From contig JAQWPD010000041.1 in NCBI GenBank assembly GCA_029245525.1, positions 1-58,677 on the forward strand: DNA of 58,677 nucleotides, in the 5' to 3' direction. The notes beneath the pieces were generated by a model. The model was not told where the DNA came from, did no database searches, and worked only from the letters and a program-made list of their open reading frames with translations. This DNA comes from Gammaproteobacteria bacterium. Lineage in GTDB: Bacteria; Pseudomonadota; Gammaproteobacteria; Steroidobacterales; GCA-2729495. Each line of letters starts with the position of its first letter. The stretch's first letter is position 1. Made by a program: the position numbers and the translations under genes. Shown here piece by piece: positions 23,607-34,486 of the stretch.

Positions 23607-24493
23607 ACCCCAAGCACTGCCATTCGGTACCCTCGCCGAGTGGCTTTTCGCTGATCGAAGTGCTCATTGCAACAAGCATCGGATTGTTTTTGGTGGCGGG
23701 CAGCTTGCGCTTATATGCCAATATCCGTCACACAGAAAATCAGATCAATGTGCAGCTGCACCTACAGCAACGCGCAACTTTTGCACTCGATATTATTAGC
23801 CATGACTTACGCATGGCCAACTTCTGGGGGCTGCACAATAATCCTCAGCATCTAGCAACCAATAACTCAGGAGTGATCTACTGCCGCAATCAGGATGTCA
23901 CAGCATGGGCATTGCAATTAACACATGCCATCGAACTCAATAGCAGCAGAGCATCGTGTATGAACAATCCCGACAAAAGTGATGGCGCCGATCGGCTAAC
24001 GCTGCGACATGCATCGGTAACGCCAGAGGCTCCCGACCCGCGGTATGTGCAAATACACACCGACCATCGCTGGGGGTATCTGCACAAAAGTGGCGTACCA
24101 GACCCCACTGGTATGCATAATCCAAACAACTTCCAGCTGCTCATACACAGCTATTATCTAAGCGCCAATTCACCGACCGGGCTCCCTGAACTCCGCCGCT
24201 GGGCGCTCGGCAGCAATGCAACCATGCGCAACGAAATGGTCATGCCGGGGATCTCTGCATTGGAAGTGCGTTTTGCGTATCTGCGCGCTGGCCAGCTTGT
24301 CTGGAAAAACATCATTGATGGCCCACCACTGTTAGCGCGCATTACGCTAATTGCTGTTGGCACTCATGGCACAGAGACCCTCGAACACAAAACCTCACGA
24401 ATCGTTGCCTTAAAAAATACACCAGTAGCCAGTGCATCCTATGCTCCCATAGGGGACACTGCCATCCCGCCAGGACGCGCCGCGCCGATATGA
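23603..24493 (+). CDS. pilW: Type IV minor pilin PilW
   Basis: Minor pilin of 296 residues with a canonical cleavage site PSG|FSLIEVLIATSIGLFLVAG (Glu+5 present). PilW is the largest of the priming minor pilins and forms the tip complex with PilV, PilX and the adhesin PilY1. The body contains the QQRATFALDIISHDLRMANFWG helix typical of PilW and a C-terminal SRIVALKN strand. Overlaps of 4 nt with pilV and pilX keep the cluster coupled. Confidence 0.88.
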   Translation: MNPKHCHSVPSPSGFSLIEVLIATSIGLFLVAGSLRLYANIRHTENQINVQLHLQQRATFALDIISHDLRMANFWGLHNNPQHLATNNSGVIYCRNQDVTAWALQLTHAIELNSSRASCMNNPDKSDGADRLTLRHASVTPEAPDPRYVQIHTDHRWGYLHKSGVPDPTGMHNPNNFQLLIHSYYLSANSPTGLPELRRWALGSNATMRNEMVMPGISALEVRFAYLRAGQLVWKNIIDGPPLLARITLIAVGTHGTETLEHKTSRIVALKNTPVASASYAPIGDTAIPPGRAAPI

Positions 24494-25092
24494 GAAGACG
24501 AGCTTTCGGGCTTGAGAGGCCAACGGGAATTGCATTGGTCGCCTGCCTGATTATATTGGCGGCACTAACCATCATTGCCATTAACGGCAATGATCGTTCT
24601 ATCGTAAATGTACGCTTGGTTGACAACCAACAACGCCGCGCTCATAGCTTCATGCTGGCCGAAGCAGGCATCGAGCGGGGAATCAGCCTGCTTAGTCAGC
24701 AAGCGCTCTCATTTGACCCGGCTGTGAGACGACTGGAACGCGTGGAGCGCACTGAAGGCTCGTACGAGGTGTATTTGGTTTACAAAAACAGCGATCTGCT
24801 GTGTAAAGACGACAATAATACGATACTAAGCGAAACAAACGATACAGCCAGAAACCAGCGGCATCATTATGAAATAGTGAGTAGCGCAGAGGCAGGACGC
24901 AGCGCCTGGAGAGCCCATGCCCGGGCGGTTTCAGTATGCGACTACCCGGAAACTAAAAGATCAATTAAAATAAGCTACTGGCGACCACTCATAAAATCTG
25001 AATACAATTCCCTTCTGCAAAGACTATCGATGAAAAATGCAGAAGGTGACAGCAGTATTGAAGATGGGCACAAGCAGGTCAGCAAAGACTAA
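24490..25092 (+). CDS. pilX: Type IV minor pilin PilX
   Basis: Minor pilin of 200 residues with the GspK/PilX-type N-terminus ERPTG|IALVACLIILAALT and the MLAEAGIERGISLL helix typical of PilX. There is no Glu at +5, which is usual for this type of capping pilin. In known clusters it is followed by pilY1; here its 3' end runs into lspA on the opposite strand with a 4-bp overlap, so no pilY1, pilY2 or pilE follows. The acidic, hydrophilic tail (last ~30 residues) is unusual. Confidence 0.82.
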   Translation: MRRRAFGLERPTGIALVACLIILAALTIIAINGNDRSIVNVRLVDNQQRRAHSFMLAEAGIERGISLLSQQALSFDPAVRRLERVERTEGSYEVYLVYKNSDLLCKDDNNTILSETNDTARNQRHHYEIVSSAEAGRSAWRAHARAVSVCDYPETKRSIKISYWRPLIKSEYNSLLQRLSMKNAEGDSSIEDGHKQVSKD

Positions 25093-25679
25093 CGATCAGT
25101 AGAGCGCCGGTCCTTGCCTTCAAGATCAGCAGCGCGACGACCACCGCGTTTCTTTTCCAGAAACAGGTGATCCCAAATCACCAAAGTGACACCAACAGTA
25201 ATCGCCGAATCGGCCACATTAAAGGCAGGCCATGCGTAATCGCCAATGTAGATCAACAAAAAATCAATAACATGACCGTAAACTATACGATCAATAACAT
25301 TGCCAATTGCACCGGCAAGCACCAGCGCCAAGCCTAATGACAACAAGCGGTGGCGAACTCTGGGCAAGTGCCACTGCCACCATAAAATCACGCCACTGAT
25401 AATGGTTGCGAGACCGGTAAAAAACCAGCGCTGCCAACCAGACGCATCAGCAAACAAGCTAAATGCTGCACCGGTGTTGTGCAAGCGCACAAGATCAAAA
25501 AAAGGGAAAACACTAATTCGCTGGTACAACTGAAAGTTGTCGACAACAAGCCACTTGGTGAGCTGATCGAGCACAATGACTGCACCAACGAGCCATAACC
25601 AACGCAATGAATCAGGCCCGGAAATAGTTTGGGTATCGGTACGGCGATCAATCTGAGTATTTTCATTGACATCATGCAT
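25089..25679 (-). CDS. lspA: Lipoprotein signal peptidase LspA
   Basis: Inner-membrane aspartic peptidase that removes signal peptides from prolipoproteins. In the 196-residue product the four helices and the two catalytic Asp boxes are present (GNVIDRI and FNVADSAI), with HNTGAAFS before them. The start at 25677-25679 (MHDVNENTQ) is chosen because GGAGAGG lies 9 nt upstream; it overlaps the ileS stop by 8 nt (ATGCATGA). An N-terminal cytoplasmic extension of about 27 residues and a basic C-terminal tail (KKRGGRR) exceed the E. coli protein. It ends the murJ-side ribF-ileS-lspA gene series. Confidence 0.95.
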   Translation of the reverse strand: MHDVNENTQIDRRTDTQTISGPDSLRWLWLVGAVIVLDQLTKWLVVDNFQLYQRISVFPFFDLVRLHNTGAAFSLFADASGWQRWFFTGLATIISGVILWWQWHLPRVRHRLLSLGLALVLAGAIGNVIDRIVYGHVIDFLLIYIGDYAWPAFNVADSAITVGVTLVIWDHLFLEKKRGGRRAADLEGKDRRSTDR

Positions 25680-28491
25680 AGCGACGAACCTCTCCTGAGC
25701 CGTCCACGTTATCAGCACAACGACCACAAATCGACTCATGACCAGCAATGCTTCCGACATCTGGACGCCGATGCCAACAACGGCTGCACTTGTCGTTATT
25801 ACTGCTCGTTACACTTACCGAGAAGCCATCGAACTCTTTAGCGTCGGATGGCTTTTGTTCCGCGTCGACAACGCGAGCCTCCGACGTAATAAACACGAAC
25901 CGCAATTCTTCAGCAACGCTCTCAAGAGCTGCTTTAATCGCACCATCGGCATAAACGGTAACATCTGCCTCTAATCCTGAACCCAAAGTTCCGGCAGCAC
26001 GCTGATCTTCTAGAGCCTTTGATACGCCCTCACGCACTATAATCAAACTACTCCAGTCGATATTCTGCTCCGCCACAACCGGAATATTATAAAACTGGTC
26101 AAAGAACACTGAAGCCTCCCGCTGCCCTGGTAACAACACCCAGATCTCTTCAGCAGTAAAACTTAGAATCGGAGCCAGCAACCGAACCATTGCTTCGCTT
26201 ATATGGTACATCGCTGACTGAGCCGAACGCCGGGGATGGCTGTCAGCTCCCGTTGTGTAAACACGGTCTTTAATAATATCAAGATAAAACCCGCCCAACT
26301 CAACCACGCAGAAGTTATGCAATAACTGATAAGCACGATGAAACTCGTAAGCCTCATACGCCGATAAAACCGATTCCTGAAGCTGCGCCATGCGCTGCAC
26401 AGCCCATTTGTCCAGCTCGACCAAATCATCAACATTAAGAAGGTTTACTGAAGGGTCGAACCCATTCAGATTGCCCAACAGAAAGCGCATCGTGTTACGC
26501 ATACGCCGATATGAATCGGCAACACGCTTGAGTATTTCATCCGAAACCGTCATCTCGCCACGATAGTCAGTCGCAGAAACCCATAAGCGCAGAACGTCGG
26601 CACCAAGGCTATTGGCAACAGTCTGCGGAGCCACGGTGTTACCCAATGACTTAGACATTTTGTGGCCTTTCTCATCGACCGTGAAGCCATGAGTCAATAC
26701 CTGCTTGTATGGCGCAGTGCCATTCATAGCTACCGAACTCAGTAATGAGCTTTGGAACCAACCACGATGCTGATCGGAACCTTCTAGGTAAAGATCGGCC
26801 GGGTAAACCAATTCGTCCCGACTGCTCGTAACGCAGTGATGCACCATGCCCGAGTCCATCCAAACATCCATTGTGTCGGTAGTGCGTTCGTAATGATCTG
26901 CAGTAGCGCCTAGAAACTCAGAGGGATCTGCATCAAACCAGGCATCAACACCCCCGGTGTCCATCTGGTCTGCGATAGCGTCTAACAAAGCCGGAGTATC
27001 GGGGTGCAACTCGCCAGTTTCTTTATGCACAAATAACGGCAGTGGAACACCCCAGGTACGTTGCCGTGAGATACACCAGTCTGGGCGACCCGAAACCATG
27101 CCCTCGATGCGCTGCTCACCCCATTCAGGAATCCACTCAACCCCACCAACTGCTGTTAATGCGTCATTACGTAAACGATTTTGATCCAGGCTAACAAACC
27201 ACTGCGGTGTAGCGCGAAAAATGAGTGGCGTTTTATGACGCCAGCAATGTGGAAAGCTGTGAGTAAAAGCAACCTGATGAAGCAAACGGTTCTTATCCTC
27301 AAGCAGCTGAACAATGTCCTTCGCCGCTTTATAGATGTGCTGGCCACCAAAAATACTGGTGCTTTCCAGATACACACCATCACCTGCCACTGGGTTATCG
27401 AGCGGCAAATCATATTGCACTCCTACAGCAAAATCCTCCAGACCATGGCCAGGTGCCGTATGAACCGCGCCTGTGCCGGCATCGAGAGTCACATGCTCGC
27501 CAGTAATTACCGGAACAACTCGATCATAGAAGGGGTGATCAAGCTGCAATCCCTCAAGCAACAAACCCGGGAAAGTTGCCAGTACCTGTGTATCTTCGGC
27601 ACCAAAACGCGCTAATGCTTCAGCGGCGAGCCCTTTGGCCAGAACCAGCCTTTCGACCTCATCATTTATGCTGGCCTCAACCAGCAGATATGGCAATTCA
27701 GGGTTCACTGCCACAGCCTGATTGGCTGGCAGAGTCCAGGCCGTGGTAGTCCAAATCGGAATCGATACTTTGCAGTCTTTTCGATCTAACTCAGTCTCGG
27801 CCTGTGCATCAACCAAACAAGAATAAAGCTCATCGGGTTGCGTTACAGGAAAACGCACATCGATAGCCACCGATTGCTTGTCCTGATACTCAACCTCGGC
27901 TTCGGCAAGTGCGGAACCGCAGTCGAGACACCAATGGACCGGTTTATAACCGCGATACAGATGCCCGTTTTCGATAATCTTCTTAAAGCCACGCACCTGA
28001 TTCGCTTCGAACTGCGGATCGAGAGTTAGATAGGGGTTATCCCAATCAGCCAATACGCCAAGACGCTTGAAGTCTTCACGCTGACCATCCACCTGACGCA
28101 TTGCGTAGTCACGGCAAGCCTGGCGGAACTCGGTGGCATTGAGCTTATGCCCTACCTTGCCTTTCTTCTTCTCAACCTGCAGCTCTATGGGCAGCCCATG
28201 ACAATCCCAGCCGGGAATATACGGCGCATCAAACCCTGCCAAGGTACGCGACTTAACGACGATATCCTTAAGCACTTTGTTTACCGCATGACCGATATGA
28301 ATAGGTCCGTTTGCGTATGGAGGTCCATCCATTAACACAAATTTCGGCCGGCCAGCTGAGCGCTTGCGAATTTCGCCATAACGATCTTCCGCATACCACT
28401 GTTTCAACATGCCGCGCTCACGATTAGCCAAATTGGCTTTCATCGGAAACGATGTGCTCGGAAGGTTCAAGGTATCTTTGTAATCTGTCAC
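25672..28491 (-). CDS. ileS: Isoleucyl-tRNA synthetase
   Basis: Class I synthetase of 939 residues. HIGH-type motif is in [19 protein letters not shown], the KMSKS loop in [10 protein letters not shown], the editing domain contains the [12 protein letters not shown] block, and the C-terminal zinc site reads [12 protein letters not shown] ... CGRC. The GTG at 28489-28491 (translated [15 protein letters not shown]) matches the family N-terminus better than the TTG 12 nt upstream. Gene order ribF-ileS-lspA is the standard gammaproteobacterial one. The 30-nt gap to ribF and the overlap with lspA suggest cotranscription. Confidence 0.97.
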   Translation of the reverse strand: MTDYKDTLNLPSTSFPMKANLANRERGMLKQWYAEDRYGEIRKRSAGRPKFVLMDGPPYANGPIHIGHAVNKVLKDIVVKSRTLAGFDAPYIPGWDCHGLPIELQVEKKKGKVGHKLNATEFRQACRDYAMRQVDGQREDFKRLGVLADWDNPYLTLDPQFEANQVRGFKKIIENGHLYRGYKPVHWCLDCGSALAEAEVEYQDKQSVAIDVRFPVTQPDELYSCLVDAQAETELDRKDCKVSIPIWTTTAWTLPANQAVAVNPELPYLLVEASINDEVERLVLAKGLAAEALARFGAEDTQVLATFPGLLLEGLQLDHPFYDRVVPVITGEHVTLDAGTGAVHTAPGHGLEDFAVGVQYDLPLDNPVAGDGVYLESTSIFGGQHIYKAAKDIVQLLEDKNRLLHQVAFTHSFPHCWRHKTPLIFRATPQWFVSLDQNRLRNDALTAVGGVEWIPEWGEQRIEGMVSGRPDWCISRQRTWGVPLPLFVHKETGELHPDTPALLDAIADQMDTGGVDAWFDADPSEFLGATADHYERTTDTMDVWMDSGMVHHCVTSSRDELVYPADLYLEGSDQHRGWFQSSLLSSVAMNGTAPYKQVLTHGFTVDEKGHKMSKSLGNTVAPQTVANSLGADVLRLWVSATDYRGEMTVSDEILKRVADSYRRMRNTMRFLLGNLNGFDPSVNLLNVDDLVELDKWAVQRMAQLQESVLSAYEAYEFHRAYQLLHNFCVVELGGFYLDIIKDRVYTTGADSHPRRSAQSAMYHISEAMVRLLAPILSFTAEEIWVLLPGQREASVFFDQFYNIPVVAEQNIDWSSLIIVREGVSKALEDQRAAGTLGSGLEADVTVYADGAIKAALESVAEELRFVFITSEARVVDAEQKPSDAKEFDGFSVSVTSSNNDKCSRCWHRRPDVGSIAGHESICGRCADNVDGSGEVRRYA

Positions 28492-28520
28492 AACTTCATC
28501 CAATTCATTTAATTATGCCT

Positions 28521-29453
28521 TCAGACACAAGCCAGAATTTGTCTCGCTTGCGCCGCATCGACATGCATTTGTTCCCGCATGCTATCGAGATCCAGAAACT
28601 TTTCTTCATCGCGAAGTTTGCTCACAAACTCAACATCGATATATTTACCGTAGATATCAGCCGAGAACTCGAAAATATGCACTTCGAGAATAGGCTCAAC
28701 ACCGTTAACCGTAGGCCGCGTACCCAGACTTGCAACGGCATCCAACGGCATATTGCCAAGGCCTAACACCCGCACCGCAAATATTCCCGCCAACGGACTC
28801 AATTTTCGATTTAACTTCAAGTTTGCGGTTGGAAACCCAAGGGTATGCCCTAAACGCTGACCCGGCACCACCCTTCCCGACATCCGATATGGACTGCCAA
28901 GCATTCGGCCGGCTTTATCCAGATCACCGGCAAGCAGGGCTGACCGGATCCGGGTGCTCGACAGACGTTCGCCATCCAGTTCCACGCTGGCAACCTCTTC
29001 GACGGTAAAACCATATCGCTCACCTGCCAGAATCAAATCATTAATTGTCCCTTCGCGGTTGCGTGCAAACCGAAAATCATCGCCGACCACCAAATGCTTA
29101 ACATTCAGCGTTTGCGTGAGCAACTGCCCAACGAACTCATCGGGTGCTAATGAACTCAGCGAACGCTCAAACCGGGGGCAATAGAACACATCGATGCCGA
29201 AAGCCTGTAAAGCCCTAAACTTCTCGCGGAACCGCATTAGCCGCGCGGGCGGCGTTGTGACACTGAAATACTCCTGTGGCGTCGGCTCAAACGAAAATAC
29301 CAGTGCGGGCAGGCCACGATCACGGGCCGCATCCAACACGCGCCCAAGAATCAGACGATGGCCTGCATGCAGGCCATCGTACACACCAATAGTGGCTACA
29401 CAACCATCGCGCAGCACTGCTGGAGTCTTGTTGGGTCGGCGGATCAGTAACAT
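28521..29453 (-). CDS. ribF: Bifunctional riboflavin kinase / FAD synthetase
   Basis: Makes FMN from riboflavin and FAD from FMN. In 310 residues the N-terminal adenylyltransferase carries GVYDGLHAGHRLIL and the SSTRIRSALLAGDL motif; the C-terminal kinase carries PGQRLGHTLGFPTANL. It lies between murJ and ileS, the normal position. Supply of FMN is also relevant to prenyl-FMN production by ubiX in the left region, although no special link is visible. The upstream gap to murJ is 55 nt. Confidence 0.96.
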   Translation of the reverse strand: MLLIRRPNKTPAVLRDGCVATIGVYDGLHAGHRLILGRVLDAARDRGLPALVFSFEPTPQEYFSVTTPPARLMRFREKFRALQAFGIDVFYCPRFERSLSSLAPDEFVGQLLTQTLNVKHLVVGDDFRFARNREGTINDLILAGERYGFTVEEVASVELDGERLSSTRIRSALLAGDLDKAGRMLGSPYRMSGRVVPGQRLGHTLGFPTANLKLNRKLSPLAGIFAVRVLGLGNMPLDAVASLGTRPTVNGVEPILEVHIFEFSADIYGKYIDVEFVSKLRDEEKFLDLDSMREQMHVDAAQARQILACV

Positions 29454-29508
29454 CCCGGCATCATCAATTTTAATTAGGGGCTGACCCCTATGCTATTCCA
29501 ACAGCCAA

Positions 29509-31152
29509 TTATAAGGAGTGGTTCGAAGATTTGATACGCAGATCTGAAATACGCAGTCCGATCGCGAACAACGCAGCGAGATACGCAACCGCCCCACCGA
29601 GCACCAATACACCAAGCCACCATGCTCGTGTCGCTGCAGATACCTCGTACCATTCACTTAACGGCGGAGCGAATTCGAGCAAGAGCATCGCCATCAGCGC
29701 ATTCGCCAACAACAACCGCAGCAGCAAGCGCCGCCAACCGGGCAATAAATGCAGCACCCCGGCGCTCCGCAGACCTCTAAATAGGAGAAATGCATTCAAA
29801 AGTGCGCTCAATGCGGTAGCCACGGCCAGGGCCGTATGCGGACCTGGAAAATCATTCTCTAGCCATAACGAAACAAGAATCAAATTCAAAACCAGATTCG
29901 CCGCCAACGCCACCAAGCCAACCTTGACCGGTGTCTTTGCATCCTGACGAGAAAAATACCCAGGCACCAGAATTTTCACTAGCGTAAAACCAACTAAGCC
30001 AAAGGAATACGCCATCAAACTCATACGAGCCATTTCGACAGCTTCAATATCAAATAAGCGACCATAAAATATGGTGGCTATTGCTGGGCCAGCCAAGACA
30101 AAAAGCCCTACCGCTGCCGGAGTCGATATCACGGCAACTAAGCGCAACGCCCAATCCAGCGTGTGGGAAAACTCGTCCATAGAATCACCGCTAAAGTGAC
30201 GCGACAAATTGGGCAATACGACAGTGGCCAACGCAATGCCAAACACGCCGAGCGGAAACTCCATTAAACGATCAGAAAAGTACAGCCAGCTAACGCTGCC
30301 CGTAATCAAAAACGTAGCAATCATCGTGTCAAACAAAATACTAATCTGCGCAACCGATGAGCCAAACAGCGCCGGCGCCATGAGCTTAACGATTCGACGC
30401 ACGCCCGGATCATGCCAACCCCAGCGCGGCATGCCTAACAGTTGAATTCCGCGGAGAAATGGCAACATAAACAGCAGTTGTGCCAAGCCAGCAACAAACA
30501 CGCCAACAGCCAATACAATGCCGGGATTAGAGCTGTATGGCGCGACATAGATAGAAAAACCAATAAGCACTACATTTAATAACACCGGCGCAAAAGCCGG
30601 TGCCGCAAACTTCTTATAAGTATTAAGAATGCCGCCAGCTAGAGCTGTTAACGAAATAAAAAACAGGTAAGGAAATGTAAACCGCAGCATATCGGCGGAC
30701 AATGCGAACTTATCCGCACTGTCCGGAGCCGGAGAAAACAACCAGCCCATGCCAAACATCGAAATCAATATCGGCGAAGCAATAACGCCCAACGCTGTGA
30801 AGACAAATAAAATAATGCCCAGAGTGCCGGCAACGTTATTGGCTAGAGACTGCAATTCCTCATGGCTGCGCTGATCTTCATACTCGGCAAACACCGGCAC
30901 AAACGCCTGAGAAAAAGCGCCTTCAGCGAAAAATCGCCGGAAGATATTAGGAATCTTGAAGGCGACGAAAAAAGCATCCATCACCAGACCGGCACCGAAG
31001 AAACGCGCATAGACCATATCGCGCGCCAGTCCGAGCACACGAGATAGGAGTGTCATAGACCCCACTACCAGAGTGGATTTGAACACCCCCCCGGCTTTTT
31101 CAGCGCCCTGTTTTGAGTTATCCGCCTCAGACACCATCAAATCCTTAAACAT
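29509..31152 (-). CDS. murJ: Lipid II flippase MurJ
   Basis: MOP-family membrane protein of up to 547 residues that moves lipid II across the inner membrane. The hallmark N-terminal region STLVVGSMTLLSRVLGLARD and GAGLVMDAFFVAFKIPNIFR is present, with 14 predicted helices and the FAEGAFSQAFVPVF loop. The first ATG (31152) gives MFKDLM; an ATG 15 nt further in, with AAGGA just before it, may be the real start. It heads the murJ-ribF-ileS-lspA series and is divergent from rpsT across 333 bp. Confidence 0.95.
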   Translation of the reverse strand: MFKDLMVSEADNSKQGAEKAGGVFKSTLVVGSMTLLSRVLGLARDMVYARFFGAGLVMDAFFVAFKIPNIFRRFFAEGAFSQAFVPVFAEYEDQRSHEELQSLANNVAGTLGIILFVFTALGVIASPILISMFGMGWLFSPAPDSADKFALSADMLRFTFPYLFFISLTALAGGILNTYKKFAAPAFAPVLLNVVLIGFSIYVAPYSSNPGIVLAVGVFVAGLAQLLFMLPFLRGIQLLGMPRWGWHDPGVRRIVKLMAPALFGSSVAQISILFDTMIATFLITGSVSWLYFSDRLMEFPLGVFGIALATVVLPNLSRHFSGDSMDEFSHTLDWALRLVAVISTPAAVGLFVLAGPAIATIFYGRLFDIEAVEMARMSLMAYSFGLVGFTLVKILVPGYFSRQDAKTPVKVGLVALAANLVLNLILVSLWLENDFPGPHTALAVATALSALLNAFLLFRGLRSAGVLHLLPGWRRLLLRLLLANALMAMLLLEFAPPLSEWYEVSAATRAWWLGVLVLGGAVAYLAALFAIGLRISDLRIKSSNHSL

Positions 31153-31485
31153 ATGCCGAAAATTTGCGCGTCCCGAGCAACGAATTGCCTGAAGGTTCAG
31201 CCTCAGCCAGCGAAGCCTTTTCAGCTAACACCCCTGTTCGCACCTCTCACATTCCGCCTATTCTATACACTTCAGGCTGTATATAGGTGCTCAGCAGCAG
31301 CAGCTCTCTAAGAAATACGAAAAAAGGCGCAGCGCATCCCAATTCCAAGTACGGGGAAATATTGACATCAGGCTCTCAAATCTGAAGAATACGCATCCTC
31401 TATAGGGCACCGAGCACTAGCGAGGCCCGAAACGACCGCAACTGCTGCTGTCGTACACCGATTAGAATTAGCACAGGATACCCAC
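31153..31485. promoter_or_regulatory. murJ-rpsT divergent region with rpsT promoter
   Basis: Contains TTGACA at 31362-31367, a 17-bp spacer, and AAGAAT at 31385-31390, a good sigma-70 candidate for rpsT with a leader of about 90 nt. S20 mRNA leaders are known sites of autoregulation. An AGGA ribosome site lies 8 nt before the GTG start. On the murJ side no clear promoter could be assigned. Confidence 0.55.
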
Positions 31486-31752
31486 GTGGCAAATATTAAA
31501 TCAGCAATCAAGCGCGCAAAAACCAGCGAAAAGCAGCGCCAGCACAACGTTGCTTTGCGCTCCCGAATGCGCACGGCCGTCAAGAAAGTCGTTGCGGCCA
31601 GCGAAGCTGGCGATGTCGACGCTGCTAATGCCGCCTTCAAAACCGCTCAACCGGCAATCGACAGCATGGTGAACAAGGGCTTGATTCATGGCAACAAAGC
31701 TTCACGCACTAAAATTCGCCTGAACAAGCGTATCCGCGCTATCGGTGCTTGA
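31486..31752 (+). CDS. rpsT: 30S ribosomal protein S20
   Basis: The 88-residue, strongly basic S20: ANIKSAIKRAKTSEKQRQ at the N-terminus, then SRMRTAVKKV and HGNKASRTKIRLNKRI. It binds 16S rRNA early in 30S assembly. The start codon is GTG, paralleling the non-ATG rpsT start of E. coli, where weak initiation is part of autoregulation. The gene is monocistronic and ends at an exceptionally long hairpin. Confidence 0.97.
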   Translation: MANIKSAIKRAKTSEKQRQHNVALRSRMRTAVKKVVAASEAGDVDAANAAFKTAQPAIDSMVNKGLIHGNKASRTKIRLNKRIRAIGA

Positions 31753-31770
31753 ACTCAAAATCCGCTCTAA

Positions 31771-31821
31771 AACGTATTCACAAAAAACCCGGCTGAGTGC
31801 CGGGTTTTTTGTGAATACGTT
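31771..31821. terminator. Bidirectional terminator with a 23-bp perfect stem
   Basis: A perfect inverted repeat: the left arm spans 31771-31793 (AACGTATTCAC, A6, CCCGGC) and the right arm 31799-31821, with TGAGT as loop. Core CCCGGC/GCCGGG followed by T6 on both strands makes a normal terminator for rpsT and for the convergent obgE; the outer 11 bp extend it beyond what termination needs. Confidence 0.93.
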
Positions 31822-31847
31822 ATTGCTACGCGAAAATAACGCAGTAT

Positions 31848-32918
<1,071 letters not shown>

Positions 32919-32940
32919 CTACCGCTGATTAAACATCAGC

Positions 32941-33399
32941 TCAGACATAAGTAACCGGAATAGCTGTTGTGTACTTCAACTCTTCCATAGAAAAACTCGA
33001 ACTCACATCTGTGAATTCAAGCTTATTGATCATTGTTTTATACACCCGATCAAAACTCTGAATACTTGGCACCACCACGCGCAGCAAATAGTCCGTATCA
33101 CCGCTTAGGCGATGTGCCTCGATAATTTCGGGAGTGCTGTTAACAACGTCCCTAAACAAATCAACCCAATCGGCTGCATGCCGATTAGCCCTGACAGAGA
33201 CAAATACTGTGATGCCAACGTTCATCTTCTCGCGGTCCAACAATGCGACCCGGTTGCGGATGTAGCCCTGTGCCTCAAGACGCTGAATACGTCGCCAACA
33301 AGGGGTCGTCGTTAAACCCACCTGAACGGCCACCTCGGCAGCCGTCAACATAGCGTTTTGCTGCAACAGCCCTAATATCTTTCGGTCTTTAGCATCCAT
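32941..33399 (-). CDS. Lrp/AsnC-family regulator
   Basis: 152-residue amino-acid-responsive regulator. The N-terminal helix-turn-helix is DRKILGLLQQNAMLTAAEVAVQVGLTTTPCWRRIQRLE, and the C-terminal RAM domain includes VIEAHRLSGDTDYLLRV-type sequence. It is divergent from the cysteine-dioxygenase-like gene with about 117 bp between start codons; this pairing is common for local, ligand-responsive control of cysteine or sulfur amino-acid breakdown, so I infer it regulates that gene. The spacer contains an A/T-rich stretch but no clear palindrome. Confidence 0.9.
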   Translation of the reverse strand: MDAKDRKILGLLQQNAMLTAAEVAVQVGLTTTPCWRRIQRLEAQGYIRNRVALLDREKMNVGITVFVSVRANRHAADWVDLFRDVVNSTPEIIEAHRLSGDTDYLLRVVVPSIQSFDRVYKTMINKLEFTDVSSSFSMEELKYTTAIPVTYV

Positions 33400-33516
33400 A
33401 GTATTTAATTCTAAAAAAATTCATTTAAACGGTAATAATTTTCCACTATTTGTTTGTATCTAGCAATATTTGCAAGCACTTTGCGCCGTAATACCTATAT
33501 TCTACTGAGCAAAGCC

Positions 33517-34107
33517 ATGGAGTGCGCCTTGCAACTTGCAACACAAACCCATCACCCGGCGCTCAGCCGTTTTCCGACAGGCAGGAGCACCCAGCTCGAA
33601 GCGTTAGTCAGCTCCGTCAGAGCATCGCTGAGCCTGCGTATTGAGGAAACAGACGAGGTGACACCTATTGTCGCCTCACAACTGCGCAGCTTCCTATCGG
33701 CCAGAGAACTGCTAAACCAAACTCAACGGCAACCCAATGCCCATCGTTACCAACGCCATGCCCTGTATCGCGATGAAGCCGGTGAGTTCACCATATTTGC
33801 GCTTATCTGGCTCCCCGGACAAGAAACTCCGATCCATGGTCATATGGCCTGGAGCGCCATGGGGCTGTATGCCGGTGAGCTAAACCTGACCCATTACGAG
33901 ATCTTCGGAACACGCGCCGGGCAAATGCATCTGAAGCAAATAAGTGAGGCGGACATCAGGGAGGGAGATGTAAATTCGGTGACAGGTGACATTAATGATA
34001 TTCACCGCATCCGCAACACAAGCTGCAAACCAGCTATCAGCATTCACGTTTGCGGCATGGATGTCGCAGCGGAATCACAATCTCTGAATATTTTGTTTCC
34101 GCAGTAG
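33517..34107 (+). CDS. Cysteine dioxygenase-like cupin
   Basis: Thiol-dioxygenase-type cupin of 196 residues. The iron ligands are His107 and His109 in TPIHGHMAWSAMGLYAGEL and probably His163 in DIHRIRN. Members oxidise cysteine to cysteine sulfinate, or 3-mercaptopropionate in a sister group. I start at ATG 33517 (MECALQLATQ); a TTG 63 nt upstream would add a poor extension. No Cys is seen at the position of the mammalian Cys-Tyr crosslink, as usual in bacterial enzymes. The gene is divergent from the Lrp/AsnC gene, and a terminator-like hairpin follows. Confidence 0.8.
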   Translation: MECALQLATQTHHPALSRFPTGRSTQLEALVSSVRASLSLRIEETDEVTPIVASQLRSFLSARELLNQTQRQPNAHRYQRHALYRDEAGEFTIFALIWLPGQETPIHGHMAWSAMGLYAGELNLTHYEIFGTRAGQMHLKQISEADIREGDVNSVTGDINDIHRIRNTSCKPAISIHVCGMDVAAESQSLNILFPQ

Positions 34108-34168
34108 CCGAGACAAAACCACCGGCGCCAACAACCCTATAACTTTCCCCGAATAGCAGCAGACAAAA

Positions 34169-34204
34169 AAAAGCCCCGTTCGGCAAACCCGGACGGGGCT
34201 TTCT
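34169..34204. terminator. Terminator after rpmA, also facing the cupin gene
   Basis: AAGCCCCGT-C-GG pairs imperfectly with CCGGACGGGGCTT around a short loop. On the minus strand the stem is followed by a run of eight T, a strong end for rplU-rpmA; on the plus strand only TTTCTCTTT follows. Confidence 0.85.
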
Positions 34205-34222
34205 CTTTATAAGTTTCAGCGC

Positions 34223-34483
34223 TTAGACGGTGGCTTCAACACTGACAAACTGGCGCATCTTAGGGCCACGGCGGGTGAACTTCACGCGTCCGTCAGCTTT
34301 AGCAAACAGAGTGTAATCTTTGCCTACACCAACATTAGGGCCGGCATGATACTTAGTGCCCCGCTGACGAATAATAATATTGCCCGCAATAACTGCCTCG
34401 CCACCAAAGCGTTTCACGCCAAGGCGCTTACTCTCTGAATCGCGTCCATTGCGGGTACTGCCCGCAGCTTTCTTATGTGCCAT
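34223..34483 (-). CDS. rpmA: 50S ribosomal protein L27
   Basis: 86-residue L27 with the invariant N-terminus [20 protein letters not shown] and the [20 protein letters not shown] segment. No leader peptide precedes the AHKKA sequence, unlike Firmicutes. The N-terminal tail reaches the peptidyl-transferase centre. It follows rplU by 3 nt in the standard operon; obgE, the usual third gene, is displaced. Confidence 0.97.
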   Translation of the reverse strand: MAHKKAAGSTRNGRDSESKRLGVKRFGGEAVIAGNIIIRQRGTKYHAGPNVGVGKDYTLFAKADGRVKFTRRGPKMRQFVSVEATV

Positions 34484-34486
34484 TAA

